Origin: Bordetella genomosp. 5
Lineage (GTDB): Bacteria > Pseudomonadota > Gammaproteobacteria > Burkholderiales > Burkholderiaceae_B
Direction of reading: 5' to 3'
Assembly: GCF_002261475.1 (NCBI RefSeq)
Contig: NZ_NEVN01000008.1
Span: 248,001 to 312,000 of the forward strand
Length of the DNA: 64,000 nt
The notes below the pieces were generated by a model that had not been told where the DNA came from, did no database searches, and saw only the letters and a list, made by a program, of their open reading frames with translations. A program made the translations under genes and the position numbers. Shown here piece by piece: positions 19,475-28,302 of this stretch. Every line of letters starts with the position of its first letter. The first letter of the stretch is position 1.

Positions 19475-21901
19475 TCAGCGGCGGGTACGGCTCGCCTTCT
19501 TGGCCGCGCCCCCGCTGCGCGACGCGGTCTTGGGCGTCTTGGGCGGCTGGCTGGCCTTTTTGGCCTCGGCACGACGCTGCTTGGCCGTCTGGCCCTTCAG
19601 CGCTTCGGGCTTGGGCGCGGCGGCCTTCTTGACGCGGCGCGGCTCGTCGGGATTGCGACGGGCCTCTTTGCGCAGGGCGTCGAAGCTCGTGCCCTTGACC
19701 AGGCGGAACTCGATACGGCGCGCCTCGAGATCGACACGCGACACCTGGACCTGCACCTTGTCGGTGAGGCGGTAGCGCATGCCGGTGCGCTCGCCGCGCA
19801 GCTCATGCAGGCCGTCGTTGAACTGGAAGTACTCGCCGCCGAGCTCGGAGACGTGCACCAGGCCCTCGACGTGCAGCGTATCGAGCGTGACGAAGATGCC
19901 GAAGCTCGCGACCCCGGTGACGGTGCCGCTGAAGTCTTCGCCCACGCGCTCTTTGACGAACCAGGACTTGAGCCAGGCTTCGACGTCGCGCGAGGCCTCG
20001 TCGGCGCGGCGTTCGCTCGCAGACAGCAGCAGACCCAGCTTTTCCCAGATCGCGTGCTCGTGCTCGCGCTGTCCGCGGCCGATGACCAGCGGCTGGCCCT
20101 CGAGCTGCGGCACATACCGCTTGCCCTGCAGCAGCGCCTTGATCACGCGGTGCGTCAAGAGATCGGGATAGCGGCGGATCGGGGAGGTGAAATGGCCGTA
20201 GGCTGCGTAGGCGAGGCCGAAGTGGCCCATGTTGTCGGGACTGTAGACGGCCTGCTGCATCGAGCGCAGGCACATGGTCTGCAGCAGCGGGAAATCAGGA
20301 CGGCCCCGCACGGAATCGAGGAACTCGCCGTAATCCTTGGCCGTGGGCGTCTCGCCACCGCCGAGCGACAGACCCATCGTGCGCAGGAAGTCGCGCAAGG
20401 CCTGCAGGCGCTCGGGCGTCGGGCCTTCGTGAATGCGGAACAGGCCCGGATGCTTGCTGCGCGCCATGAAGTCGGCGGCGCAGGTGTTGGCGGCCAGCAT
20501 GCATTCTTCGATGAGCTTGTGCGCGTCGTTGCGCACCGAGGGCACGATCTGTTCGATGCGTCCCAGCTCATTGCAGACGATCTTGGTCTCGACCGTGTCG
20601 AAATCGATGGCGCCGCGCTTCTTGCGATTCTGGACCAGCAACTGGAACAGCTCGTACAGGTGCTGCACGTGCGGCATGATGGTCTTCATGGCAGCGGCGG
20701 CGGGGCCACCCGGCTGCTGCAACGCTTCCCAGATGCTGGTGTACGTGGTGCGTGCCTGCGAGTGCATCACCGCGTTGTAGAACTGATAGGCCGTGACCGA
20801 ACCCGCCTTGGCGCCCGTCGCGGGGATCACCATGTCGCACACCAGCACGAGGCGGTCGACGTTGGGATTGAGCGAGCACAGGCCGTTGGAGAGCGACTCG
20901 GGCAACATCGGGATCACGCGGCGCGGGAAGTAGACGCTGGTGCCGCGCTCGAGCGCGTCGTCGTCGAGCGGCTCGCCCGGCTGCACGTAATGGCTGACGT
21001 CGGCGATGGCGACGATGAGACGCCAGCCCGGCCGCTTGCGCTGACCGGTGCCGAGATCCACCGGCTCACAGTAGACCGCATCGTCGAAGTCGCGTGCGTC
21101 TTCGCCATCGATGGTGATGAGCGGCACATCGCGCAGGTCGATACGACCCTTGAGGTCGGTCTTGCGCACGACGTCAGGCAGGCGGGCCGCCTGCTTGCGC
21201 GCGGCCTCGCTGAATTCGACCGGCACGTCGAACTTGCGCACCGCGATCTCGATCTCCATGCCGGGATCGTCGATCTCGCCCAGCACCTCGAACACCTTGC
21301 CCAGCGGCTGGGTGTGACGCGTGGGCTGCTCGATGATCTCGACGGAGACCACCTGGCCGTGCTGCGCGCCGTTGGTGTCGCTGGGGGGAATCAGGATGTC
21401 GTGCTTGATGCGCTGATCTTCGGGCACGACGATGGACAGGCCATGCTCGTGCAGGAATCGGCCCACCAGTTTGTTGGTGCGGCGCTCGATGACCTCGACG
21501 ATCGTGCCCTCGGGCTTGCCCCGGTATTCACCGGAAGGCTTGACCAGCACGCGGTCGCCGTGCAGCACCTTGAGCATTTCGCGCGGCGACAGAAACAGAT
21601 CCTGGCCGCCATCATCGCGCACCAGGAAACCGAAGCCGTCGCGATGGCCCTGCACACGGCCCGCCACGAAATCCAGTTTGGTCGCGAGCAGCAGCACGCC
21701 CTTGCGGTTGGGCATCAACTGACCGTCACGCTCCATCGCGCCCAGCCGGCGGTCGAAGCCCACGCGCGTGGCTTCCCGCTCGACTCCCATACGCTGCGCC
21801 AGCTCGTCAGGCGACAAAGGCGCCCCGGCCGATCGCAGTGCCCGCAAAATGTCTTCGCGAGAAGGCACATCAGGATCGAAATCGGGCGGCGCCTCGGGCA
21901 T
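19475..21901 (-). CDS. rnr: Ribonuclease R
   Basis: An 808-residue processive 3'-5' exoribonuclease that degrades structured RNA. Order: N-terminal helix-turn-helix-like region, cold-shock domains, the RNB catalytic domain (IDGEDARDFDDAVYC with clustered Asp for two metal ions; HFTSPIRRYPDL), an S1 domain (GTVTGVASFGIFV) and a Lys/Arg/Ala-rich tail of about 60 residues. The start is uncertain: ATG 21901 is chosen because a likely minus-strand -10 box (TATAAA, 21972-21967) would leave a TTG start at 21952 almost leaderless. That TTG would add MAKRSNN-like residues. Confidence 0.94.
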   Translation of the reverse strand: MPEAPPDFDPDVPSREDILRALRSAGAPLSPDELAQRMGVEREATRVGFDRRLGAMERDGQLMPNRKGVLLLATKLDFVAGRVQGHRDGFGFLVRDDGGQDLFLSPREMLKVLHGDRVLVKPSGEYRGKPEGTIVEVIERRTNKLVGRFLHEHGLSIVVPEDQRIKHDILIPPSDTNGAQHGQVVSVEIIEQPTRHTQPLGKVFEVLGEIDDPGMEIEIAVRKFDVPVEFSEAARKQAARLPDVVRKTDLKGRIDLRDVPLITIDGEDARDFDDAVYCEPVDLGTGQRKRPGWRLIVAIADVSHYVQPGEPLDDDALERGTSVYFPRRVIPMLPESLSNGLCSLNPNVDRLVLVCDMVIPATGAKAGSVTAYQFYNAVMHSQARTTYTSIWEALQQPGGPAAAAMKTIMPHVQHLYELFQLLVQNRKKRGAIDFDTVETKIVCNELGRIEQIVPSVRNDAHKLIEECMLAANTCAADFMARSKHPGLFRIHEGPTPERLQALRDFLRTMGLSLGGGETPTAKDYGEFLDSVRGRPDFPLLQTMCLRSMQQAVYSPDNMGHFGLAYAAYGHFTSPIRRYPDLLTHRVIKALLQGKRYVPQLEGQPLVIGRGQREHEHAIWEKLGLLLSASERRADEASRDVEAWLKSWFVKERVGEDFSGTVTGVASFGIFVTLDTLHVEGLVHVSELGGEYFQFNDGLHELRGERTGMRYRLTDKVQVQVSRVDLEARRIEFRLVKGTSFDALRKEARRNPDEPRRVKKAAAPKPEALKGQTAKQRRAEAKKASQPPKTPKTASRSGGAAKKASRTRR

Positions 21902-22221
21902 TACGGAAGTTGATCTGTTGTTATTGGAGTCGTTGTTCGATCGTTTTGCCAAAGGTGAAAATCCCGTTTATACTGCGCAGCTCTGCGGTTAGCCCAACGG
22001 CGATAACAACGTCAATAACTGCAGCAATAAAGTAGTACTGAAAGAGTGATGCTTGATGTGAAGCACAGTAGCTAGTCTACATGAGCCAATCACAAAAGAG
22101 ATTGCACCACTCCTCGATCCGACGATATCGAATTGCCGAAAGACAAATCATTGAATCAATCGAGACATCAGGCCAGCGCGAAGCCCGACCCCGTGTCAGC
22201 GCCCAGCAACGCTTGATCTTT

Positions 22222-22306
22222 GCCCAGGTGGCGGAATTGGTAGACGCGCACGGTTCAGGTCCGTGTGCCGCAAGGTGTGGAGGTTCGAGTCCTCTCCTGG
22301 GCACCA
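22222..22306 (+). tRNA. tRNA-Leu (anticodon CAG), copy 1
   Basis: An 85-base class II tRNA: acceptor GCCCAGG/CCTGGGC, anticodon loop TTCAGGT (CAG), a variable arm (TGCCGCAAGGTGT) and encoded CCA. It reads the CUG codon, the main leucine codon in this GC-rich genome. It is identical to the copies at 23415 and 23762. Confidence 0.97.
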
Positions 22307-22315
22307 TAAATTCCC

Positions 22316-22347
22316 AAAGAGCCCGCATTTCTGCGGGCTCTTTGCTT
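22316..22347 (+). terminator. Terminator after tRNA-Leu copy 1
   Basis: AAAGAGCCCGCA (22316-22327) pairs with TGCGGGCTCTTT (22332-22343) around a TTTC loop, with a further T run. Confidence 0.9.
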
Positions 22348-22353
22348 TTCAGC

Positions 22354-22460
22354 GCCCAGGAAGCAAAGCGCCTGCGCGCTTTGCGTGAGGACGAGAAGGG
22401 CCGCGCGTGCTCGCGCGGCCGGGGTCGCGCTTGTGTGACCGAGTCCTCTCCTGGGCACCA
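22354..22460 (+). ncRNA. tRNA-Leu-derived structured element (decayed tRNA or tRNA-like RNA)
   Basis: The ends are those of the adjacent tRNA-Leu: GCCCAGG (22354-22360) pairs with CCTGGGC (22450-22456), followed by ACCA. The 20 bases at 22441-22460 match the tRNA 3' end exactly. The interior is unrelated but highly structured: a 9-bp hairpin GCAAAGCGC/GCGCTTTGC (22363-22384), and a 6-bp stem GAGGAC/GTCCTC (22387-22392 with 22443-22448) enclosing a second 9-bp hairpin GGCCGCGCG/CGCGCGGCC (22399-22420). No anticodon arm remains. A terminator like that of copy 3 follows. It may be a decayed gene copy. GCCCAGG also appears after copy 3 without a tRNA, so the 5' end could be part of a repeated spacer. 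Confidence 0.5.
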
Positions 22461-22469
22461 TAATTCCTC

Positions 22470-22500
22470 AAAAGGCCCGCAGAAATGCGGGCCTTTTGCT
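22470..22500 (+). terminator. Terminator after the tRNA-like element
   Basis: AAAAGGCCCGCA (22470-22481) and TGCGGGCCTTTT (22486-22497) pair around a GAAA loop. It matches the terminator of tRNA-Leu copy 3 (23856-23887), so the element and its terminator arose by duplication. On the minus strand it may also end the DTW-domain gene. Confidence 0.88.
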
Positions 22501-22547
22501 TTTTCAGCGCCGCCCTGCCCGATTGCGCGCGCAACCAGACGACGCCC

Positions 22548-23168
22548 CTACGATTTGCGGCGCGTGCCGGTCCGGTCCACGTGGTGGCGCTGGTACACAT
22601 CCTCACCCATCGCCGCGATCTGCTGGGCCACGAGGCGCTCGAATGGCGCGAGCAACGCGTCGTAGCGGGATGTGCATTCGAATGCGTTCAATGCCGCGCC
22701 GATGGCCTCGATGGTCGACAGCGCACCGGCCGCATCGGCATGCCGCACCCGATATCGCGTGACGGCGCCCTCGGCCAGCGTGATCCGCGGCAGCGCCGCC
22801 AGGGCCGAGTTGTCGCGCAGAAGCGCGCGTGCATGGCGCCACGTGCCGTCCGGCACGATGAGAAGTCGCTCATGTCCGCCCGCGATCGGCGCGGCCAGGT
22901 CCTGCGCCGTCCGAGCGCCCTCGCCCGGAAACAACAGATAGCAATCGCGCTGCGGGCGTTCCCAGAGAGTGGCGTCGAAGCGGGTGCCGGTGACCAGCTC
23001 CGCATGTTCGAGCCCAAGCACAGCAAGGCGCGCCGTGTTCAGCGCATGCCGCGCTTCGTCGGGGTGCTGCAGCACCAGGACGCGCACGGCATTATCGAGA
23101 GCGGGAATGTCCGCGCACAGGCACAGAGGCACGGGGCGCAGGCAGCGGGGGCAGGCAGGACGGGACAT
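22548..23168 (-). CDS. DTW-domain protein, probable tRNA-uridine aminocarboxypropyltransferase
   Basis: A 206-residue protein of the DTW family, whose characterised members (E. coli TapT/YfiP) transfer the aminocarboxypropyl group of S-adenosylmethionine to uridine in the tRNA variable loop. The N-terminal cysteine cluster CPRCLRPVPLCLC (metal-binding type) and the D-x-x-W signature in PDGTWRHARALL are present, plus a C-terminal RYD segment. ATG 23168 is chosen because the Cys motif starts just after it; the longer frame runs into the tRNA-Leu region. It lies opposite to and among tRNA-Leu genes, fitting a role in tRNA modification. Confidence 0.85.
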   Translation of the reverse strand: MSRPACPRCLRPVPLCLCADIPALDNAVRVLVLQHPDEARHALNTARLAVLGLEHAELVTGTRFDATLWERPQRDCYLLFPGEGARTAQDLAAPIAGGHERLLIVPDGTWRHARALLRDNSALAALPRITLAEGAVTRYRVRHADAAGALSTIEAIGAALNAFECTSRYDALLAPFERLVAQQIAAMGEDVYQRHHVDRTGTRRKS

Positions 23169-23345
23169 TGAGGTTGAACGTGACGAAAGGGTCGGCGCGG
23201 CCAGGATCCGCGCCGACACCGCGTCGCGCCCTGACCGCGCAGCCGCAAGGATAAACCCCCGCCCCCGCGCCGGCCGTCGCAGCCTGACGCAATGACCGTG
23301 ACGGGCCGGCCTCTTGCGCATGGAATGAAAAATTCCAGGACGGAG

Positions 23346-23374
23346 TTGCACAAACGAAAAAAACTGTGCATAAT
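23346..23374 (+). promoter_or_regulatory. Promoter of tRNA-Leu copy 2
   Basis: TTGCAC (23346-23351), a 17-base spacer and CATAAT (23369-23374), about 40 bases before the tRNA. The same layout precedes copy 3 and, with an 18-base spacer, tRNA-Met. Confidence 0.8.
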
Positions 23375-23414
23375 CTCGCTTCTGTTGATTTTGACGGCAA
23401 CGCCAAAACACAGA

Positions 23415-23499
23415 GCCCAGGTGGCGGAATTGGTAGACGCGCACGGTTCAGGTCCGTGTGCCGCAAGGTGTGGAGGTTCGAGTCCTCTCCTGGGCACCA
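23415..23499 (+). tRNA. tRNA-Leu (anticodon CAG), copy 2
   Basis: An 85-base sequence identical to copy 1, with encoded CCA. It has its own promoter and terminator, so each copy is an independent transcription unit. Confidence 0.97.
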
Positions 23500-23508
23500 T
23501 AAATTCCC

Positions 23509-23540
23509 AAAGAGCCCGCAGAAATGCGGGCTCTTTGCTT
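23509..23540 (+). terminator. Terminator after tRNA-Leu copy 2
   Basis: AAAGAGCCCGCA (23509-23520) and TGCGGGCTCTTT (23525-23536) pair around GAAA. It has the same stem as the copy 1 terminator but a different loop. Confidence 0.9.
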
Positions 23541-23554
23541 TTGTGGCGCGATAG

Positions 23555-23610
23555 TCGAAGCGGTTGATTCGAAGCGGTTGATTCGAAGCGGTTGAGTCGA
23601 AGCGGTCGAC
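23555..23610. repeat. Four tandem 14-base repeats between tRNA-Leu copies
   Basis: The unit TCGAAGCGGTTGAT occurs four times in a row (the last two with changes: TTGAG and TCGAC endings), directly after the copy 2 terminator. Its function is unknown; it may be a replication-slippage product. Confidence 0.9.
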
Positions 23611-23682
23611 TCGGGTCTGCGGCTCTGAAAACGCCGCCCAGCCCTGCCAGAAAAAATATTTTCGAGAAGTCCGCGAATTCGC

Positions 23683-23711
23683 GTGCACGTTTTTAAAAAT
23701 GTGTGCATAAT
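23683..23711 (+). promoter_or_regulatory. Promoter of tRNA-Leu copy 3
   Basis: GTGCAC (23683-23688), a 17-base spacer and CATAAT (23706-23711). The -10 surroundings TGTGCATAAT are shared with copy 2, so the promoter was probably duplicated with the gene. Confidence 0.75.
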
Positions 23712-23761
23712 TCGCCTCCTGCTGATTCGACGCGACGGCAACGCCGCAGAAGATCAACAGA

Positions 23762-23846
23762 GCCCAGGTGGCGGAATTGGTAGACGCGCACGGTTCAGGT
23801 CCGTGTGCCGCAAGGTGTGGAGGTTCGAGTCCTCTCCTGGGCACCA
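23762..23846 (+). tRNA. tRNA-Leu (anticodon CAG), copy 3
   Basis: An 85-base sequence identical to copies 1 and 2, with encoded CCA. Its downstream sequence (terminator plus CTTTTCAGCGCCCAGGA) matches the sequence after the tRNA-like element or copy 1, showing repeated duplication in this locus. Confidence 0.97.
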
Positions 23847-23855
23847 TAATTCCTC

Positions 23856-23887
23856 AAAAGGCCCGCAGAAATGCGGGCCTTTTGCTT
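23856..23887 (+). terminator. Terminator after tRNA-Leu copy 3
   Basis: AAAAGGCCCGCA (23856-23867) pairs with TGCGGGCCTTTT (23872-23883) around GAAA. Confidence 0.9.
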
Positions 23888-23900
23888 TTCAGCGCCCAGG

Positions 23901-23924
23901 AAAAAGCCCGCTCGATGCGGGCTT
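23901..23924 (-). terminator. Terminator of the GNAT gene
   Basis: On the minus strand AAGCCCGC and GCGGGCTT form a stem followed by a run of five T (AAAAA at 23901-23905 on the plus strand). Confidence 0.85.
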
Positions 23925-23946
23925 CGATAATGTGGCGTGGCGAAAC

Positions 23947-24387
23947 TCAGCGCGTGAGTTCGCGCGTCATCACGACGTGCGGGATGCCCGCCTCCATGAA
24001 TTCGTCGCCGTCGGCCTGAAAGCCGTGCGCCTCGTAAAAGCCTTTGGCGTGGCTCTGCGCATGCAGCACGAGCATACGATGCCCATCGCCATGGCCCTGC
24101 TCGATCAGCGCATCGAGAATCTGACCGCCGACGCCGGCGCCCCGCGCGATCTTGCGCACCGCCATGCGGCCGATATGGCCATCCGGCAGCAGACGGCCCG
24201 TACCCAGCACGCGATCGTTGGCGTCGTACGCCACGGCGTGCACGCTCACGGCATCGTCGTCGTCGAGCTCGATCTCGGGCGGCACGGCCTGTTCCTGCAC
24301 GAACACCTCGAAACGCACCGCACTGGCGTCATCGCGCAGGCGGTCCCAGGTGCCCAGCACGACGCGGACTTCAGCGGGAGTGATCAT
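23947..24387 (-). CDS. GNAT-family N-acetyltransferase
   Basis: A 146-residue acetyltransferase-fold protein. The acetyl-CoA binding motif is in GRMAVRKIARGAGVGGQIL, about residues 80-100, followed by LVLHAQSHAKGFYEAHGF, typical of the ElaA/YjcF-like group. ATG 24387 is supported by AAGGAAGAG just upstream; a much longer open frame upstream is antisense to other genes. The substrate is unknown. Confidence 0.88.
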   Translation of the reverse strand: MITPAEVRVVLGTWDRLRDDASAVRFEVFVQEQAVPPEIELDDDDAVSVHAVAYDANDRVLGTGRLLPDGHIGRMAVRKIARGAGVGGQILDALIEQGHGDGHRMLVLHAQSHAKGFYEAHGFQADGDEFMEAGIPHVVMTRELTR

Positions 24388-24537
24388 GTCTCTTCCTTTG
24401 CAGCTTGGATTCATAAGGCAGCGCACATTGTCGCACTCCCGCCCGACGCCGTGCACGCCGCCCGCGCGCGCTGACAGTAGAATGGGCGCCTTCTTCCACC
24501 GCCTGCCGCGCTTCGATCGCGCGCCTGCCCGCACCCC

Positions 24538-25488
24538 ATGTCCGCTGTCGTCAATGCCGCCTTTCCGGTATTCGCCCTGATCCTGACGGGCTGGCTGGCG
24601 GCTCGCGCGAAGATACTCGGCGAATCCGCCACGCAGGCGCTCAACCGCTACGTGGTTTACCTGTCGCTGCCGGCGCTGCTGTTTCGCGCCATGGCCAACG
24701 CGGATCTCACCCAGCTCAATCACTGGGGCTACATCGGCGCCTTCTGGGGCGGCATCTGCGTGACGTTCGTGCTGGCCTTCGTGCCGCTGACGCGCCGGGA
24801 GTCGGGCACCGCGTTCTCTGATCGAAGCCTGCAGGGCCTGGCGGGCGCCTACGCCAATGCCGGCTACATGGGCATCCCGCTGTGCCTGGCGCTGCTCGGG
24901 CCCGCCAGCCTGCCGCCCGCCATCATCGCGACCCTGTTGACCGCCTGCGCGCTGTTCGCGGCCACGATCGCCCTGATCGAATTCGACCAGCATCGCGACC
25001 GCCATTGGGCCGCCACGTTGACCAAGGTCGCACGCGCGCTGGCCCGCAACCCGCTGCTGATCGCACCGGTGACCGGCCTGGTGCTCGCGTTGGCCGGCCT
25101 GCAGGTGCCCAGCGGCATGGATCACTATCTCGAGCTGTTCGGCGCCTCGGCCAGCCCATGTGCCCTGGTCACCATCGGCCTGTTTCTCGCACAGACGCCC
25201 GCCGCCGGCGGCAATCACAGCGTCGGTCGCATGGTGCTGGCCAAGCTGCTCGTTCAGCCGGGCGTAACGGCGCTGCTGGCATTCTGGGTGTTCGACATGC
25301 CGCCGGTCTGGGCCTGGACCGCCGTACTGATGGCCGCCCTCCCGATCGGCACCGGACCTTTCATGCTTGCGCAGATGTACGGCCGTGACGCCACGCCCAC
25401 GTCGCGCGCCATCCTCGTTTCCACCCTCGCCTCCGTGGTCACCGTCAGCCTGCTGGTTGCGTGGATCAGCCGGCACCCCCTCGTCTGA
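24538..25488 (+). CDS. AEC (auxin efflux carrier) family transporter
   Basis: A 316-residue inner-membrane carrier with about ten hydrophobic segments and the family features [14 protein letters not shown] near the N-terminus and [12 protein letters not shown] mid-protein. Family members export or import small organic acids. arsB begins five bases after its stop codon, so the two are co-transcribed. The substrate cannot be predicted. Confidence 0.9.
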   Translation: MSAVVNAAFPVFALILTGWLAARAKILGESATQALNRYVVYLSLPALLFRAMANADLTQLNHWGYIGAFWGGICVTFVLAFVPLTRRESGTAFSDRSLQGLAGAYANAGYMGIPLCLALLGPASLPPAIIATLLTACALFAATIALIEFDQHRDRHWAATLTKVARALARNPLLIAPVTGLVLALAGLQVPSGMDHYLELFGASASPCALVTIGLFLAQTPAAGGNHSVGRMVLAKLLVQPGVTALLAFWVFDMPPVWAWTAVLMAALPIGTGPFMLAQMYGRDATPTSRAILVSTLASVVTVSLLVAWISRHPLV

Positions 25489-25493
25489 ACGCC

Positions 25494-26804
<1,311 letters not shown>

Positions 26805-26844
26805 GCCGCCCCTCGTCTTATTGCTTTTGGTTATGTAATTAGAC

Positions 26845-26880
26845 GAATTCAATTCTTCACGGAATTAAGGGTTATCCCTA
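26845..26880 (+). promoter_or_regulatory. Inverted repeats upstream of the YeeE/YedE gene
   Basis: AGGG-TTAT-CCCT at 26868-26879 is a compact palindrome about 65 bases before the start codon. GAATT at 26845 and GGAATT at 26861 lie in the same AT-rich stretch, which contrasts with the GC-rich genome. A regulator-binding site is likely; the factor is unknown. Confidence 0.5.
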
Positions 26881-26944
26881 GACTAAAGCATCTTTCCGAG
26901 TCGGGTGCCGCCCTGCGCGCGCCCTACCTTGCCTGGAACGCGCC

Positions 26945-28171
26945 ATGAGCACACCCGCTTCTACCCTGCCCTTTCCTTCGTCTCTCCCGCCCATTCAGAT
27001 CAACCGCAAGCCGCTCTGGGTCGCGCTTGCGCTGCTGGCCGTGGGCGCGGTCTATCTGCTGCAGACGGTGAGCCTGCGGCAGAGCGCACTGTGGATCATC
27101 GGCGCCCTGCTGGGCGTGGCGCTCTACCACGCGTCGTTCGGCTTCACCCAGGCCTGGCGCGTGTTCGTGGCCGACCGGCGTGGCGCCGGCCTGCGCGCGC
27201 AGATGTTCATGCTGGCCCTCGGCGTGCTGCTGTTCTTCCCGGTGCTGTCGCAAGGCACCCTGTTCGGCCAGCCGGTGAGCGGCTTCGTGTCGCCCCCGGG
27301 CGTGTCGGTCGTGCTCGGCGCATTCCTGTTCGGTATCGGCATGCAATTGGGCGGCGGCTGCGCCTCGGGCACGCTGTTCGCCGTTGGCGGCGGCAACACC
27401 CGCATGCTCGTGACGCTGCTGTTCTTCATCATCGGCTCGGTGATCGCCACGGCGCAGTTCGACTGGTGGTCGAACCTGCCCGCGCTCGCGCCGACCTCGC
27501 TGGTCAAGTCCTGGGGGCTGGGCACCGCACTCGTGGCTAACCTCGCCGTATTCGGCTTCATTGCGTGGTTCACGACCTGGCTCGAAAAGCGCCGTCACGG
27601 CCAACTGATTTCGTTCGCGTCGCGCACCGCGCGCCCGGGCTCGTTCCTGCAGGGGCCGTGGCCGCTGCTGTGGGGCGGCGTCGCGCTGGTGCTGCTCAAC
27701 TTCGCCACCCTCGCGCTGGCCGGGCGCCCGTGGGGCATTACGTCGGCCTTCGCACTGTGGGGCGCCAAGGCCTACGACGCCGTCGGCGGCGACGTCGCCA
27801 CCTGGAGCTATTGGGTCAAGCAGCAGGCCTCGCTCAACGCGCCGCTGCGCCAGGACGTGACGACCGTGATGGACATCGGCCTGATGCTCGGTGCCCTGGC
27901 CGCAGCCGCAGCGGCGGGCAAGTTCGCGCCGATCTGGAAGGTGCCGGCACGCTCGCTCGTCGGCGCGGTGGTCGGCGGCCTGCTGCTGGGTTACGGCGCG
28001 CGCCTCGCCTTCGGCTGCAACATCGGCGCGTACTTCAGCGGCATCCTGTCGGGCAGCCTGCACGCCTGGATGTGGCTCCCGGCCGCATTCGCGGGCAGCG
28101 CCCTCGGCGTGCAGCTGCGCCCGCTGTTCGGCCTGGCCGTGGAAAAAACGCCTCCCGCCGCCAGCTGCTGA
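26945..28171 (+). CDS. YeeE/YedE-family sulfur-compound transporter
   Basis: A 408-residue inner-membrane protein with about nine hydrophobic segments and two homologous halves. Each half carries the family cysteine loop: QLGGGCASGTLF near 140 and AFGCNIGAYFSGI near 360. In thiosulfate importers such as TsuA these cysteines line the path. Family members move thiosulfate or related sulfur compounds. No TusA-like gene or rhodanese is adjacent. A terminator follows. Confidence 0.9.
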   Translation: MSTPASTLPFPSSLPPIQINRKPLWVALALLAVGAVYLLQTVSLRQSALWIIGALLGVALYHASFGFTQAWRVFVADRRGAGLRAQMFMLALGVLLFFPVLSQGTLFGQPVSGFVSPPGVSVVLGAFLFGIGMQLGGGCASGTLFAVGGGNTRMLVTLLFFIIGSVIATAQFDWWSNLPALAPTSLVKSWGLGTALVANLAVFGFIAWFTTWLEKRRHGQLISFASRTARPGSFLQGPWPLLWGGVALVLLNFATLALAGRPWGITSAFALWGAKAYDAVGGDVATWSYWVKQQASLNAPLRQDVTTVMDIGLMLGALAAAAAAGKFAPIWKVPARSLVGAVVGGLLLGYGARLAFGCNIGAYFSGILSGSLHAWMWLPAAFAGSALGVQLRPLFGLAVEKTPPAASC

Positions 28172-28194
28172 GCGCTACCGGCTCTGCTACCCAC

Positions 28195-28219
28195 AAGCCC
28201 GGCGCCGCCGGGCTTTTTT
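28195..28219 (+). terminator. Terminator after the YeeE/YedE gene
   Basis: AAGCCCGGC (28195-28203) pairs with GCCGGGCTT (28207-28215), followed by a T run to 28219. Confidence 0.9.
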
Positions 28220-28302
28220 GCATCCGGGCGGCCCCCGCGCATGGCGCACCCGGCGAGGGCCTCTGTTATGGTGAAGCCCCCTGCCGCACGAGGAGAACAA
28301 CC

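Noticed and set aside
18794-21913. Open frame of 1039 codons on the plus strand opposite rnr and rlmB
   Set aside because: It is antisense to two clear genes; long opposite frames arise from GC-rich codon use and the sequence is rich in His, Arg and Gln with no domain.
23555-23610. CRISPR array
   Set aside because: The 14-base units abut directly with no spacers, so this is a simple tandem repeat.
24400-25476. 509-codon version of the GNAT gene
   Set aside because: The upstream part is antisense to the AEC gene, and a good ribosome site supports the short start at 24387.
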